DNA of 64,000 nt, from assembly GCF_016921195.1 (NCBI RefSeq), contig NZ_JAFGYF010000001.1, positions 248,001 through 312,000 on the forward strand, written 5' to 3'. The notes under the pieces were generated by a model, which searched no databases, was not told the origin of the DNA, and saw only the letters and a list, made by a program, of their open reading frames with translations. This DNA comes from Cellulosimicrobium cellulans. GTDB lineage: Bacteria; Actinomycetota; Actinomycetes; Actinomycetales; Cellulomonadaceae. Positions 7,093 through 16,182 of this stretch are shown here, piece after piece (within the stretch, counting starts at the first letter, position 1; every line of letters begins with the position of its first letter). The translations under genes were made by a program, and so were the position numbers.

Positions 7093-8721
7093 GCACCCGT
7101 GTCGTCGACAGCAGCACCGCACCGGCGACGGAGGACCGTCGGTCGTGGGTGCCGATGGTCGGCCTGTTCCTCGCGCAGGTCCTCATGTCGTTCAACGTCG
7201 CCGCCCTACCGGTGTCGTTGGGCGGCATGGTGGAGGACTTCGGCGTCCCGCCGACCGTCGCGAGCACGACGATCGTCGTCTACGGCCTCGCGGTCGCCGC
7301 GCTCGTCATGACCGGGGCGAAGCTGGGGCAGCGGATCGGGTGGGTCGCGATCTTCCGCGTCGTCGTGGCGACGTTCGCCGGGTCGGCGCTGCTCATGATC
7401 CTCTCGCCGACCGTCGCGTGGGCCATCACGGGCCAGGCCGTCGCCGGCGCCTCGGCCGCGATCATCGTGCCCGCCCTGGTCGCCCTCATCGCGGAGAACT
7501 ACCGCGGAGCCCAGCAGGCGACGGCGATCGGGTCGCTGGGGTCGGCGCGCGCGGTGTCGGGCATGAGCGCGTTCTTCATCGGCGGCGCGCTCGGGACGCT
7601 CATCGGCTGGCGGCCCACGTTCGCGATCGTCCTGGCGCTCGCCGTCGCCGTCTTCGTCCTCAGCTTCCGGCTCCGACGCCGGCGACCCCGGTATCCGGAT
7701 CGACCTCGTGGCCGCGCTGCTCGTCGGCGCGGCGGTCGTCGCGCTCACCCTCGGCTTCAACAACCTCAACGCGTGGGGTCTGTTCTTCGCCGCGCCGGGG
7801 GCGCCGTTCGACCTCGTCGGGGTCTCGCCCGCGCCCCTGCTCGTGCTGCTCGGCGTCGTGCTCGGGCAGACGTTCTTCTGGTGGACGCGGCGCCGGACCG
7901 CCGCCGGCAAGGTGCCGCTCGTCGACCTGTCCGTCCTCGCGCGCCCGAGCGAGCGGGCGGCGGTGTACGCGATGTTCGTCGTGGTCGCGCTCGAGGCCGC
8001 GCTGAACTTCACCGTGCCGCTGTACATCCAGATCGTGCAGGGCCGCACCCCGTTCGACACCGCGCTCGCGATGATGCCGTTCAACCTCACGGTGTTCGTC
8101 ACCGCGACGCTCGTCGTCCGGTTCTACCGGCGCTACCCGCCGCGCACGATCGGGGTCTTCGGCTTCGCGCTCACCACCGTCGCGCTGCTCTGGCTGTCGC
8201 TCGTCGTGACGAACAACTGGGAGACGCTGCCCACGATCCTCGGCCTCGTCGTCTTCGGGATCGGCCAGGGCGCCCTGGTGACGCTCGTGTTCAACGTGCT
8301 CGTCACCGCGGCGCCCAAGACCCTCGCGGGCGACGTCGGCTCGGTCCGCGGCACGACGCAGAACCTCGCCTCGGCGGTCGGCACCGCGCTCGCGGGGGCG
8401 CTGCTCGTGACGATCCTGTCGTTCAGCGTCGGACGCGCCGTCGTCGAGCACCCCGAGCTGCCGCCGTCGCTCGTCGCCCAGGTGGACCTGGACACCGTCA
8501 ACTTCGTGAGCAACGACGACCTGCGCACGGTCCTCGCGGGAACCGATGCCACGCCGGCGCAGGTGGACGCGGCCGTCGCGCTCAACGAGGAGGCGCGCCT
8601 GGGCACGCTGCGGATCGGGCTGCTCATCCTCGCCGGGGTGAGCGCGACGGCGATCCTCCCCGCGAGCCGCCTTCCGCGCTACCGGCCCGACGAGATCCCG
8701 GACCCGGCGCCCGCCCGGTAG
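7089..8721 (+). pseudogene. MFS transporter (DHA2-like, 14 TM), single-base frameshift
   Basis: The first part (GTG at 7089, MSTRVVDSSTAP) encodes MFS helices 1-6: FLAQVLMSFNVAALPVSLGG, GQRIGWVAIFRV and ALGTLIGWRPTF. At about 7662-7680 the homology jumps to the +1 frame, which continues as GDPGIRIDLVAALLVGAAVV and then the remaining helices to PAPAR at 8721. The span of 1,633 nt is one base too long for an intact frame; removing one base gives about 543 aa, normal for a 14-TM MFS. It is either a real inactivating insertion or a sequencing error. It is coupled to glutaminase by a 4-base overlap, so export or exchange related to glutamine/glutamate is possible but unproven. Confidence 0.8.
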
Positions 8722-8727
8722 GCCGCC

Positions 8728-9894
8728 TTACGCGTCGCACCGGTCGCCGTCGCCCTCCGAGCGCGCCGTCCCTGGGCCGGTCTCGCGGGTCGGGCCACCG
8801 TCCCGGGAGTCGGCGTCGGCGGAGTGCCCCCCGCTCTCGCGCAGCGCACGCGCCTGCTCGACGGCCTCCTCGCGCTTGGCCGCCTTCTTGTCGCTCGCGC
8901 GCGTGTCCCGCGGCGGGAGCTGGAGCCGCTCCTCCGCCTCGAGACCGCCCTGGAGCTCTCGACTGCGCTCGACCTCGGCGTCGAGCTCCGCCCCGAGCAG
9001 GAGCGCGAGGTTCGTCAGCCAGAGCCACAGCAGGAAGATGATGACGCCCGCGAGCGTGCCGTAGGTCGCGCCGTAGCTGCTGAACCCGCTGCCGAGGTAC
9101 AGCCCGAAGCCCGCAGAGGCGACGACCCAGACGAGGATCGCGAGGATCGCGCCGGGGCTCACCCACCGGAACTTGGGCTGCTTGACGTTGGGCGTGAGGT
9201 GGTAGAGCAGCGCGACGAGGATCACCACGAGCAGGAGCGCGACCGGCCACTTGGCGACCTGCCAGACGGCGATCGCGGTGTCGCCGAGGCCCACGAGCTC
9301 GCCCACCTGCCGCGCGATCGGCCCGGAGAGCACGAGGCTCGCGACGACCAGACCCGCGAGGACCACGGTGACCACGGTGACGCCGAGCATCGCGGGACGC
9401 AGCTTCCAGATGGGTCGCCCCTCCTCGACCTCGTAGATGCGGTTCATCGACCGGGCGAACGCGCCGACGTACCCGGACGCGGACCACAGCGCGAGCACGA
9501 CACCGATGACGAGCGCGAACCCGGCCTTGTCGGTGTTCGCGGCCTGCTCGACGAGCGGCTCGATCATGTCGAGCGTCGTGGACGGGACGACGCCCTCGAC
9601 GCTCGTGAGCACCGAGTCCACGGCCTTCTCGCCGTCACCGACGAGGCCCAGCAGCGAGACGAGCGCCAGGAGAGCGGGTGCGGAGGCGAGCACGGCGTAG
9701 TACGTGAGGGCCGCGGCGAGATCGGTGCACTGGTCGTCCATGAACTCGCGGACCGCACCCTTGAGCGCGAACCCCCACGACGGCTTGTGCAGGTCGGTGG
9801 GGGAGTCGGGCTTGCGCTCGGCGTCGGGGGCGGGCATGGCCGCGGCGTCCGCCGTGGTCTCGGACGCGTGACGTCCGCTGCTGCTCTCGGTCAT
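8728..9894 (-). CDS. YihY/BrkB-family inner-membrane protein
   Basis: 388 aa. After a 45-residue polar N-terminus, the YihY/UPF0761 core has about six transmembrane helices: DDQCTDLAAALTYYAVLASAPALLAL, LVIGVVLALWSASGYVGAFARSMNRIYEVEEGR, YHLTPNVKQPKFRWVSPGA, and SSYGATYGTLAGVIIFLLWLW, all typical. A long charged C-terminal tail (about residues 315-388) is rich in Arg/Glu/Asp. GAGGAGG precedes the ATG. It was once called ribonuclease BN in error; the true function is unknown. It converges on the MFS gene with 6 bp between. Confidence 0.88.
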   Translation of the reverse strand: MTESSSGRHASETTADAAAMPAPDAERKPDSPTDLHKPSWGFALKGAVREFMDDQCTDLAAALTYYAVLASAPALLALVSLLGLVGDGEKAVDSVLTSVEGVVPSTTLDMIEPLVEQAANTDKAGFALVIGVVLALWSASGYVGAFARSMNRIYEVEEGRPIWKLRPAMLGVTVVTVVLAGLVVASLVLSGPIARQVGELVGLGDTAIAVWQVAKWPVALLLVVILVALLYHLTPNVKQPKFRWVSPGAILAILVWVVASAGFGLYLGSGFSSYGATYGTLAGVIIFLLWLWLTNLALLLGAELDAEVERSRELQGGLEAEERLQLPPRDTRASDKKAAKREEAVEQARALRESGGHSADADSRDGGPTRETGPGTARSEGDGDRCDA

Positions 9895-10100
9895 GGCGGC
9901 CTCCTCGGTGGGCGTCGCCTCGGCGCACGACGCTCGCGTCGGCGGACCGGCCTCGCGGCCCGTCCCGGACCCTCACCACGCTCGGGGCGGCGGGCTCCAC
10001 CCGCAAGCGGGGACCGGTCAGCGCGACCCGCCCGCGTGCTCGGCGAACGACGCGAGGACCAGGTCCCGACCGCCGTCGTACCGGTCACGGGCAGCCGCGG

Positions 10101-11252
10101 CTACGGCGCGGCCGCGGTCGACCGTCGCTCGACCAGCGCGACGTCGATGCGGGTGACGCCCGTCGGGCCCTCGGCCGGCTCGTCGCGGGTCGCGCCGAGG
10201 GCGGTGCGTCGGGGTCGGGACGCGCCGTCGTCGAGCGCGTCCAGGAGCAGGTCCGCCGCGGTGCGTCCCTTGAGCGCGGTGTCCTGCGCGACCGTCGTGA
10301 GCGGCGGATCGACGTACCGGGCGATCTCGGCGTCGTCGAACCCGACGACGGACACCTCGCCCGGCACGCTGACCCCGGCCTGCGCCAGCCCGCGCGAGAT
10401 CCCCGCGGCGAGGACGTCCGCCGTCGCGAAGACGGCCGTCGCGCCGGGATGGCTGGCCGCGACGCGCGCGGCGGCGTCGAGGCCGTCGTCGTACGTCGTG
10501 TTCGCCGGTACGACGTGCAGCACGACGCCGTCCCCCGCCTCGCCACGGACCACGTCCTGCGCCGCTCCCTCCTCCCGGGTGTGACGGTCGGGCGCGCTCG
10601 GCTCGGCCGCGTCGGCCGGGTCGAGGCCGAGCCCCGCGCGGAAGCCGGCGAGGCGCTCGCGGACGACCTGGCTCGTCGTGCCCACGGGCCCGCACAGCAC
10701 GACCTCGCGGTGACCCAGGGCGCGCAGGTGCGCGCCCGCGAGCCGCCCGCCCTCGAAGTCGTCGGCACGCACGGTCGCGGCACCGGGGGCGTCCACGTAG
10801 GTGTCGACGACCACGGCGGGCACGCCCCGCGGCAGGTCGAGCGTCGCGAGCTCGTCGTCGGTGAACCCCATGACGACGATCCCGTCGAGGTTCCAGCGCT
10901 GCACGGAGTCGAGCACGTCGCGGTGGTGCGTGACGCCCCGCAGCATGAGGTGGTGGTCGCGCTCGCGCAGGCGCGCCTCGACGGCCCCGGCGACGGCGAC
11001 GTCGTGCGGGCTGCCGAGCAGGCTGCCGCCGTCGGCGCGGTCGGGCAGCAGGAGCCCGACGAGACGCGTGCGCCGGGCCGCGAGGCTCTGCGCCGGACCG
11101 TTGGGCACGTAGCCCCGCGCGGCGACGATGCGCTCGACCTCGCGGGCCGTCGCGGGGGAGACGCGGCCGAGGTTGCCGTTCACCACGTTGGAGACGGTCA
11201 TGACGGACACGCCCGCCTCGCGGGCGATGTCCTTGAGCGTGACGCGGGCCAT
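10101..11252 (-). CDS. LacI-family repressor of the alpha-glucan locus
   Basis: 383 aa from the ATG at 11250-11252. HTH: RVTLKDIAREAGVSVMTVSNVVNG; effector domain: LVGLLLPDRADGG to GEVSVVGFDDAEIARYVDPPLTTV. GAAGGAG lies 11 bases upstream of this ATG; a GTG nine bases earlier would sit only 2 bases from it, so the ATG is preferred. It is divergent from a sugar-binding lipoprotein whose promoter carries two abutting 14-bp LacI operators. It very likely represses that gene and possibly the GH87/GH31 genes, with an alpha-gluco-oligosaccharide as inducer (inference from context). Confidence 0.88.
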   Translation of the reverse strand: MARVTLKDIAREAGVSVMTVSNVVNGNLGRVSPATAREVERIVAARGYVPNGPAQSLAARRTRLVGLLLPDRADGGSLLGSPHDVAVAGAVEARLRERDHHLMLRGVTHHRDVLDSVQRWNLDGIVVMGFTDDELATLDLPRGVPAVVVDTYVDAPGAATVRADDFEGGRLAGAHLRALGHREVVLCGPVGTTSQVVRERLAGFRAGLGLDPADAAEPSAPDRHTREEGAAQDVVRGEAGDGVVLHVVPANTTYDDGLDAAARVAASHPGATAVFATADVLAAGISRGLAQAGVSVPGEVSVVGFDDAEIARYVDPPLTTVAQDTALKGRTAADLLLDALDDGASRPRRTALGATRDEPAEGPTGVTRIDVALVERRSTAAAP

Positions 11253-11360
11253 CGTCGGCACGGCTCCTTCGGTCGTGGGCGGGGCGCGGGTCGGCCCGAG
11301 GGTCGACGGTAGCGGCGACGGCGTCCGGGCGCCGTGACCAACTCGTGACCCGTCGGTCGC

Positions 11361-11408
11361 TTGACGCCGATCCTAAGCGCGTTTAGCGTTAAACGTGTAG
11401 CGCTAAAC
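11361..11408 (+). promoter_or_regulatory. Promoter with two abutting LacI operators
   Basis: The -35 TTGACG (11361-11366) and -10 TAGCGT (11384-11389) have a 17-bp spacer. Operator 1 is GTTTAGCGTTAAAC (11381-11394), a dyad with one mismatch pair that contains the -10 box. Operator 2, GTGTAGCGCTAAAC (11395-11408), follows with no gap and would cover the transcription start. Binding of a repressor dimer to each site would block open-complex formation. Confidence 0.75.
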
Positions 11409-11530
11409 CTGCACTGCTCACGGTGGGGACGGCGACCGACGGGACGTACCGGCGGCGTCGAGGGGCAGCGCGTTCCCGACACCCAGCAGACGCGGGCATC
11501 ATGGCCCGGAGTCCTCAGCGAGGAGAGACG

Positions 11531-12904
11531 ATGAAGTCAGCAACCACGGCGGGCGCGGCCGCGCTCACCGGCGCCCTGGTCCTCACCCTGACCGCGTGCA
11601 GCACCGGCGGCGAGGGCGACGGCGCCGCGAGCTCCGGCGCGGTCGAGATCGAGGTCTCGATCGACGCCGGCCTGGACGACGACGCGCGAGCCAAGTTCGA
11701 CGAGCGCGTCGCCCAGTTCGAGGAGGAGCACCCGGACATCACCGTCACGGCGCGCGAGTACACCTGGGAGGGCACGACCTTCGCCACCGAGCTCGCGGGC
11801 GGCACGCTCCCCGACGTCTTCACCATCCCGTTCACCGACGGCCGTGGCCTCATCGAGCGCGAGCAGATCGCCGACATCAGCGACCTCGTCGCCGAGCTCC
11901 CGTACGCGGAGGACTTCAACCCGAACGTCGCGCAGGCCGGCCAGGCCGCCGACGGCTCGATGTGGGCCGTGCCCATCGCCGCCTACAGCCAGGGCCTGCA
12001 CTACAACCGCACGCTGTTCGAGCAGGCCGGGCTCGACCCCGACGACCCGCCGACCACGTGGGAGGAGGTCCGCGAGGACGCGAAGACCATCGCGGACGCC
12101 ACCGGCGTCGCGGGCTACGCGACCATGACGTCGAGCAACACGGGCGGCTGGATCCTCACGACGCTCACCAACGCGTTCGGCGGGTACGTCCAGGAGTTCG
12201 ACGGCGAGACCGCGACGTCGACGATCGACACGCCCGAGCTCACCGAGGTGCTCGAGTACCTGCACGCGCTGCGGTGGGAGGACGACTCGATGGGCGCGAA
12301 CTTCCTCTACGACTGGGGGAGCATCAACCAGGACTTCGCCGCGGGTCAGATCGGGATGTACGTCTCGGGCGGCGGCAACTACGGCAACCTCTTCACGCAG
12401 AACGCGATGAACCCGGACGACTACGGGCTCACCGTCATCCCCCTCGTCGGCGACGGCGGCGTCCTCGGCGGCGGCACGCTCGCCGCGGTGAGCGCGAAGG
12501 CGTCGCCCGAGGAGCAGGCGGCCGGCGTCGAGTGGATCGACTTCTACTACATGGAGAAGCTCACCGACGAGGCGGCGGCGAAGCTCGACGCGGAGACCGC
12601 CGTCGCGAACGACCAGCCGGTCGGCGCCCCGGAGCTCCCGGTCTTCGACGAGCAGACCTACCTCGAGTCGCGCGCCTGGACCGCGGAGTACGTCAACGTG
12701 CCGGTGGACCAGATGAGCTCCTACACCGAGAACATCTTCGACCAGCCGATCGTTCCGGAGCCCGCGCGCTCGACGCAGGAGATCTACGCGCTCCTCGACC
12801 CGGTCGTCCAGGCCGTGCTCACGGACGAGAACGCCGACATCCCGGCACTCGTCGCCCAGGCGCAGAAGGAAGCCCAGGCGCTCCTCGACGCCGCCCAGGG
12901 CTGA
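11531..12904 (+). CDS. ABC-transporter sugar-binding lipoprotein (SBP family 1)
   Basis: 457 aa. Lipoprotein signal MKSATTAGAAALTGALVLTLTACS with the lipobox Cys at residue 24. The mature part is a family-1 solute-binding protein: PDVFTIPFTDGRGLIE, MWAVPIAAYSQGLHYNRTLFEQAGL, PPTTWEEV, FAAGQIGMYVSGGGNYGN and EEQAAGVEWIDFYY. It would capture an oligosaccharide outside the membrane. AGGAGAG lies 5-7 bases before the ATG. Unusually, no permease genes follow: the next genes are a secreted GH87 enzyme and a GH31 glucosidase, so the partner permeases are missing here or encoded elsewhere. Confidence 0.92.
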   Translation: MKSATTAGAAALTGALVLTLTACSTGGEGDGAASSGAVEIEVSIDAGLDDDARAKFDERVAQFEEEHPDITVTAREYTWEGTTFATELAGGTLPDVFTIPFTDGRGLIEREQIADISDLVAELPYAEDFNPNVAQAGQAADGSMWAVPIAAYSQGLHYNRTLFEQAGLDPDDPPTTWEEVREDAKTIADATGVAGYATMTSSNTGGWILTTLTNAFGGYVQEFDGETATSTIDTPELTEVLEYLHALRWEDDSMGANFLYDWGSINQDFAAGQIGMYVSGGGNYGNLFTQNAMNPDDYGLTVIPLVGDGGVLGGGTLAAVSAKASPEEQAAGVEWIDFYYMEKLTDEAAAKLDAETAVANDQPVGAPELPVFDEQTYLESRAWTAEYVNVPVDQMSSYTENIFDQPIVPEPARSTQEIYALLDPVVQAVLTDENADIPALVAQAQKEAQALLDAAQG

Positions 12905-12911
12905 CGCCCAC

Positions 12912-13003
12912 CGCCGAACCCGGGGTTGCTGCACCCCCCGGTGCCGAACCCGCCCGTATCCCCGGGTTCGGCACCGTACCGGCCTACAACCCCGGGTTCG
13001 GCG
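12912..13003. repeat. Nested-hairpin repeat, copy 1
   Basis: A 92-bp element begins 8 bp after the lipoprotein stop. The outer stem is 17 bp and perfect (12912-12928 with 12987-13003, arm CGCCGAACCCGGGGTTG). The inner stem is 13 bp and perfect (12940-12952 with 12963-12975, arm GGTGCCGAACCCG) around a 10-nt loop. The motif GCCGAACCCG occurs twice forward and twice inverted. Copy 2 lies at 16183-16272. It may act as a terminator or mRNA-stabilising structure; its duplicate on the other side of the GH87 gene suggests a dispersed palindromic element. Confidence 0.8.
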
Positions 13004-13065
13004 TCTCGCCCACGCCCCCGCAGACCACCCCCCAGCCGTCCGTCCTGCGGTCGAAGGAGATCGTC

Positions 13066-16000
13066 GTGCACCGAACCTGGCCCACCTCCACCCCCACCCT
13101 TGCTGCGGGCATGAAATGGGCACGTTCGAATCGTTCCGACAGGGCCCATTCCATGCCCGCAGCGGGGGCTGTGGTCGCCGCGCTCGTCGGGGCCGCGCTG
13201 GTCGCCGGGCCCGCGGCGGCGGAGCCCGCCGTCCTGCCCGCCCCGTCGTCCGAGGCCGCGGTGGCCGGGGTGCTGCCGATCGAGCTCGAGGCGGAGCACG
13301 CGGTGCTCGCCGGGGGCGCGGGCGTCAACGACAACCACCTCGGGTTCTCCGGGACCGGGTTCGTCGACGGGTTCGTCATCGACCACACGGGGACCGCGAG
13401 CGTGACGTTCACGCTCGTCGTCCCGGAGGCCGGCGAGTACGGCCTCAACCTCCGGTACGCGAACGGGCTCGGCTCCGACATGACGCTCTCGCAGGTCGTC
13501 GTGCACGACGGCGCGACCGAGGACCGGCAGGTCACGCTGCCCTCCGCCGTGGGCGCCTCGTGGAGCACGTGGTTCGTGCACCAGGAGGTCGTGTCGCTCG
13601 CCGCGGGCGAGCAGACCGTCGTCTACCGCTTCGACGCCGGCGACACGGGCAACGTCAACCTCGACGCGATCGCGCTGACGACGGTCGGCGACCTCTCGAC
13701 GCCTGGCGGCGGTGCGACCGAGCCCGGCACGGAGCCGGGCTCGGGCCCGGACACGCGGTACGACGACGTCGCGGACGTCCTGCGCACGACGACCCCGCGC
13801 ACCGGCCGGCAGTACGAGGCCGAGGACGCGTTCACCGCGAACGGCGCGACCGCCGGGGCGGAGGGCGTCGATCTGGCCTCTCCCCGTGCGCGCCTCGTCG
13901 TCGCGGTGGACGCGGCGAAGGCCGGCGACCAGACCGTGACGTTCCGGTACCGCAACAGCACCGGCGCCGACCAGGACGTGGTCCTCGCGGTGGACGGGCA
14001 GCCCGTCGGGCGTCTCGTGCTGGCCCCGCGCGAGCGCTGGGGCGACGTCGCGGTGACCCTCCCGCTCCGCGCCGGGCTGGGCAGCGTCGAGCTGCGCCGC
14101 ACGGGCGCCGAGGGCGACGCGCCCGACCGGGGTGCGCCGGCGCCGTCGGGCCTGGAGATCGACCGCGTGACGCTGCAGCGCGGCGAACCGTTCGCGGACC
14201 GCGGCGCGTCCACGCCCGCGACGACGTACGAGGCCGAGCACGGCCGCACGACCGGCGAGGTGCTCGCGCCGAGCCGCGCGTTCCGCACGGTCGCGGCCGA
14301 GGCGTCCGGCCGTCAGGCCGTCACGCTCGACCGCACCGGCGAGCACGTCGAGTGGACCCTCACGGAGCCGGCGAACGCGATCGTGCTGCGCGCTTCGGTG
14401 CCGGACTCGACCGACGGGACGGGCCAGGACGGCTCGCTCGGCGTCTACGCGGGCGGGCGCAAGGTCGCCGACGTCGACGTCACCTCGCGCTACTCCCACG
14501 TCTACGGCGGCTATCCGTACGGCAACGACCCCACGCAGGGCGGGGCCCAGCGGTTCTTCGACGAGACGCGCGTGGTGCTCCCGCGCGAGCTGAAGGCCGG
14601 CACGACGCTGCGCCTCCAGCGCGACAGCGCCTCCGCCGACCTCCCGTACACCGTCGACCTCGTGGAGACCGAGGTCGCGCCCGCGCCGCTCACGGCACCT
14701 CCCGGTTTCGTGGACGTGCGCGACCACGGCGCCTCGGACGACTCCTCCACGGACTCGTCCACAGCCACCCCGACCGACGACACCGCCGCGTTCGTCGCTG
14801 CGGTCGCCGCGGCGCGCGAGGCCGGGACGGGCGTGTGGGTCCCGCCCGGCCGTTTCACGCTGACCGACCGCGTGCGCGTGCACGACGTCACGGTCCGCGG
14901 CGCGGGGCCCTGGTACTCCGTGGTCGCGGGCCGCGCCGGCAAGGGCGGCTTCTACGCTCAGGGGTCGGGCGTGACGATCGCGGACCTCATGGTCGACGGC
15001 GACGTCCGGTTCCGCGACGACGCCCGGTTCGACGCGGCGCTCGAGGGCAGCTTCGGGCAGGGCTCGCTCGTGCAGAACGTGTGGGTCAGGCACACGAAGG
15101 TCGGTCTCTGGGCCGACACCGGCACCGACGGCCTGTACGCGCTCGGGCTCCGCGTGCGCGACACGTTCGCCGACGGCGTCCACCTGCACGGCCGGGTCAC
15201 GGACACGCGCGTGGAGCACACGACGGTGCGCAACACCGGCGACGACGCGATGGCGATGTGGTCCTCGGGCGGCGCGGTGACGCGCTCCTCGTTCGTGCGC
15301 AGCACGGTCACGAGCCCGCTGCTGGGCAACGGAGCCGCGATCTACGGCGGCGACTCGAACCGTGTCTCGGGTCTCGTCGTGCGCGACACGCTCACCGCCG
15401 CCGCGGGTGTCGCGGTCAGCACGCGCTTCAACCCGGTGCCGTTCTCGGGAACCACGGTCGTCGAGGACAGCACGCTGATCCGCACCGGTGGGTGGGAACC
15501 CAACTGGAGCACGTCGTTCGGCGGCATCTGGGTGTTCGCGGACACGAGCCACATCACGACGCCCGTCGTGATCCGCGGCACCGAGATCCTCGACTCGACG
15601 TACGAGGGACTGCTCGTGAGCGGCAGCCATTGGGTCAATGACCTGCGGGTCGGCGACACGACGATCGAGCGCACCGGGTCGTACGGCGTCGCCGTGCGCC
15701 TCGGCGGCGACCACCGGTTCTCCGACGTCCGCGTCTCGGGCGTCACCACGCAGCCGGACGGCGACCACCACCTGTGGGGCACCGTCCACGACGAGGGCGG
15801 CAACGACGGCCTCCTCGAGGACGCGCCCGCGACGTGCTCGGTCGAGGCGGGGACGGTCACCGTCGGGGGCACGACGCTCACGACCGTGCGCGTCACCACC
15901 ACCGGCACCGAGCCGTTGGATGGCTGGGAGCTCGCGTGGTACGCGCGGCCGGGCGACGTCGCGGCCGCGGGGATCGGCGCCACCGTCGCGCAGGACGGCA

Positions 16001-16155
16001 CGCGGGTCACGGCGTCGGGCCGGACCGTGCTGCGCCCGGGGCGCAGCACGACGTTCGTCGTGCTCGGCACCACGCACGTCCCCGGCCTCCGCGTCGCCCC
16101 GGCGTTCGACGCCGCCACGCTCGACGGCCTCGCGTGCGGGGTGACCCGCCCGTGA
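13066..16155 (+). CDS. Secreted GH87 alpha-1,3-glucanase / mycodextranase with CBMs
   Basis: 1029 aa. The GTG at 13066 has AAGGAG 6 bases upstream. A long signal peptide ends near GPAAAEP (residue 50). Residues about 70-205 and 247-376 are CBM35/CBM6-like modules (IELEAEHAVL, QYEAEDAF). Residues about 386-900 match GH87: TYEAEHGRTTGEV, YSHVYGGYPYGNDP, VWVPPGRFTL, VRGAGPWYSVV, then a right-handed beta-helix. Candidate catalytic Asp703, Asp726 and Asp727 (FADGVHL, TGDDAMAMW) keep the 23/24-residue spacing known in GH87. The C-terminus (about 915-1028) is CBM2-like. It would cut alpha-1,3-glucan or nigeran of fungal walls. A strong palindrome interrupts the signal-peptide codons. Confidence 0.85.
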   Translation: MHRTWPTSTPTLAAGMKWARSNRSDRAHSMPAAGAVVAALVGAALVAGPAAAEPAVLPAPSSEAAVAGVLPIELEAEHAVLAGGAGVNDNHLGFSGTGFVDGFVIDHTGTASVTFTLVVPEAGEYGLNLRYANGLGSDMTLSQVVVHDGATEDRQVTLPSAVGASWSTWFVHQEVVSLAAGEQTVVYRFDAGDTGNVNLDAIALTTVGDLSTPGGGATEPGTEPGSGPDTRYDDVADVLRTTTPRTGRQYEAEDAFTANGATAGAEGVDLASPRARLVVAVDAAKAGDQTVTFRYRNSTGADQDVVLAVDGQPVGRLVLAPRERWGDVAVTLPLRAGLGSVELRRTGAEGDAPDRGAPAPSGLEIDRVTLQRGEPFADRGASTPATTYEAEHGRTTGEVLAPSRAFRTVAAEASGRQAVTLDRTGEHVEWTLTEPANAIVLRASVPDSTDGTGQDGSLGVYAGGRKVADVDVTSRYSHVYGGYPYGNDPTQGGAQRFFDETRVVLPRELKAGTTLRLQRDSASADLPYTVDLVETEVAPAPLTAPPGFVDVRDHGASDDSSTDSSTATPTDDTAAFVAAVAAAREAGTGVWVPPGRFTLTDRVRVHDVTVRGAGPWYSVVAGRAGKGGFYAQGSGVTIADLMVDGDVRFRDDARFDAALEGSFGQGSLVQNVWVRHTKVGLWADTGTDGLYALGLRVRDTFADGVHLHGRVTDTRVEHTTVRNTGDDAMAMWSSGGAVTRSSFVRSTVTSPLLGNGAAIYGGDSNRVSGLVVRDTLTAAAGVAVSTRFNPVPFSGTTVVEDSTLIRTGGWEPNWSTSFGGIWVFADTSHITTPVVIRGTEILDSTYEGLLVSGSHWVNDLRVGDTTIERTGSYGVAVRLGGDHRFSDVRVSGVTTQPDGDHHLWGTVHDEGGNDGLLEDAPATCSVEAGTVTVGGTTLTTVRVTTTGTEPLDGWELAWYARPGDVAAAGIGATVAQDGTRVTASGRTVLRPGRSTTFVVLGTTHVPGLRVAPAFDAATLDGLACGVTRP
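13102..13163. repeat. 20-bp-arm palindrome inside the GH87 signal-peptide coding region
   Basis: Arms 13102-13121 and 13144-13163 match at 19 of 20 positions as inverted repeats around a 22-nt centre (13122-13143) containing ACGTTCGAATCG. It encodes the n-region AAGMKWARSNRSDRAHSMPAAG of the signal peptide (split here for reading: AAGMKWARSN and RSDRAHSMPAAG). Either a palindromic element has inserted in frame, or the structure controls translation near the start. Confidence 0.75.
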
Positions 16156-16182
16156 CCGTGACGGCCCGGCCCACCCACCGGT

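Noticed and set aside
6006-9041. Very long open frame (over 1,000 codons) across the glutaminase/MFS region, plus strand
   Set aside because: Only about 7089-7670 of it encodes MFS sequence; the rest is Arg/Gly/Pro-rich out-of-phase reading of the glutaminase gene and of the second MFS half, typical of high-GC shadow frames.
10018-10100. Minus-strand segment RDRYDGGRDLVLASFAEHAGGSR just after the LacI stop
   Set aside because: It looks protein-like but lies in a different frame from LacI, is very short, and has no start; probably chance in high-GC DNA.
12905-13065. Possible small Pro/Asn-rich coding gene in the hairpin region
   Set aside because: The reading is produced by the nested palindrome; the DNA-level symmetry explains it better.
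13066-16155. Pectate lyase or generic right-handed beta-helix protein
   Set aside because: The N-terminal YEAEHGRTTG/YGGYPYGNDP domain and the Asp703/Asp726/Asp727 spacing match GH87 specifically.
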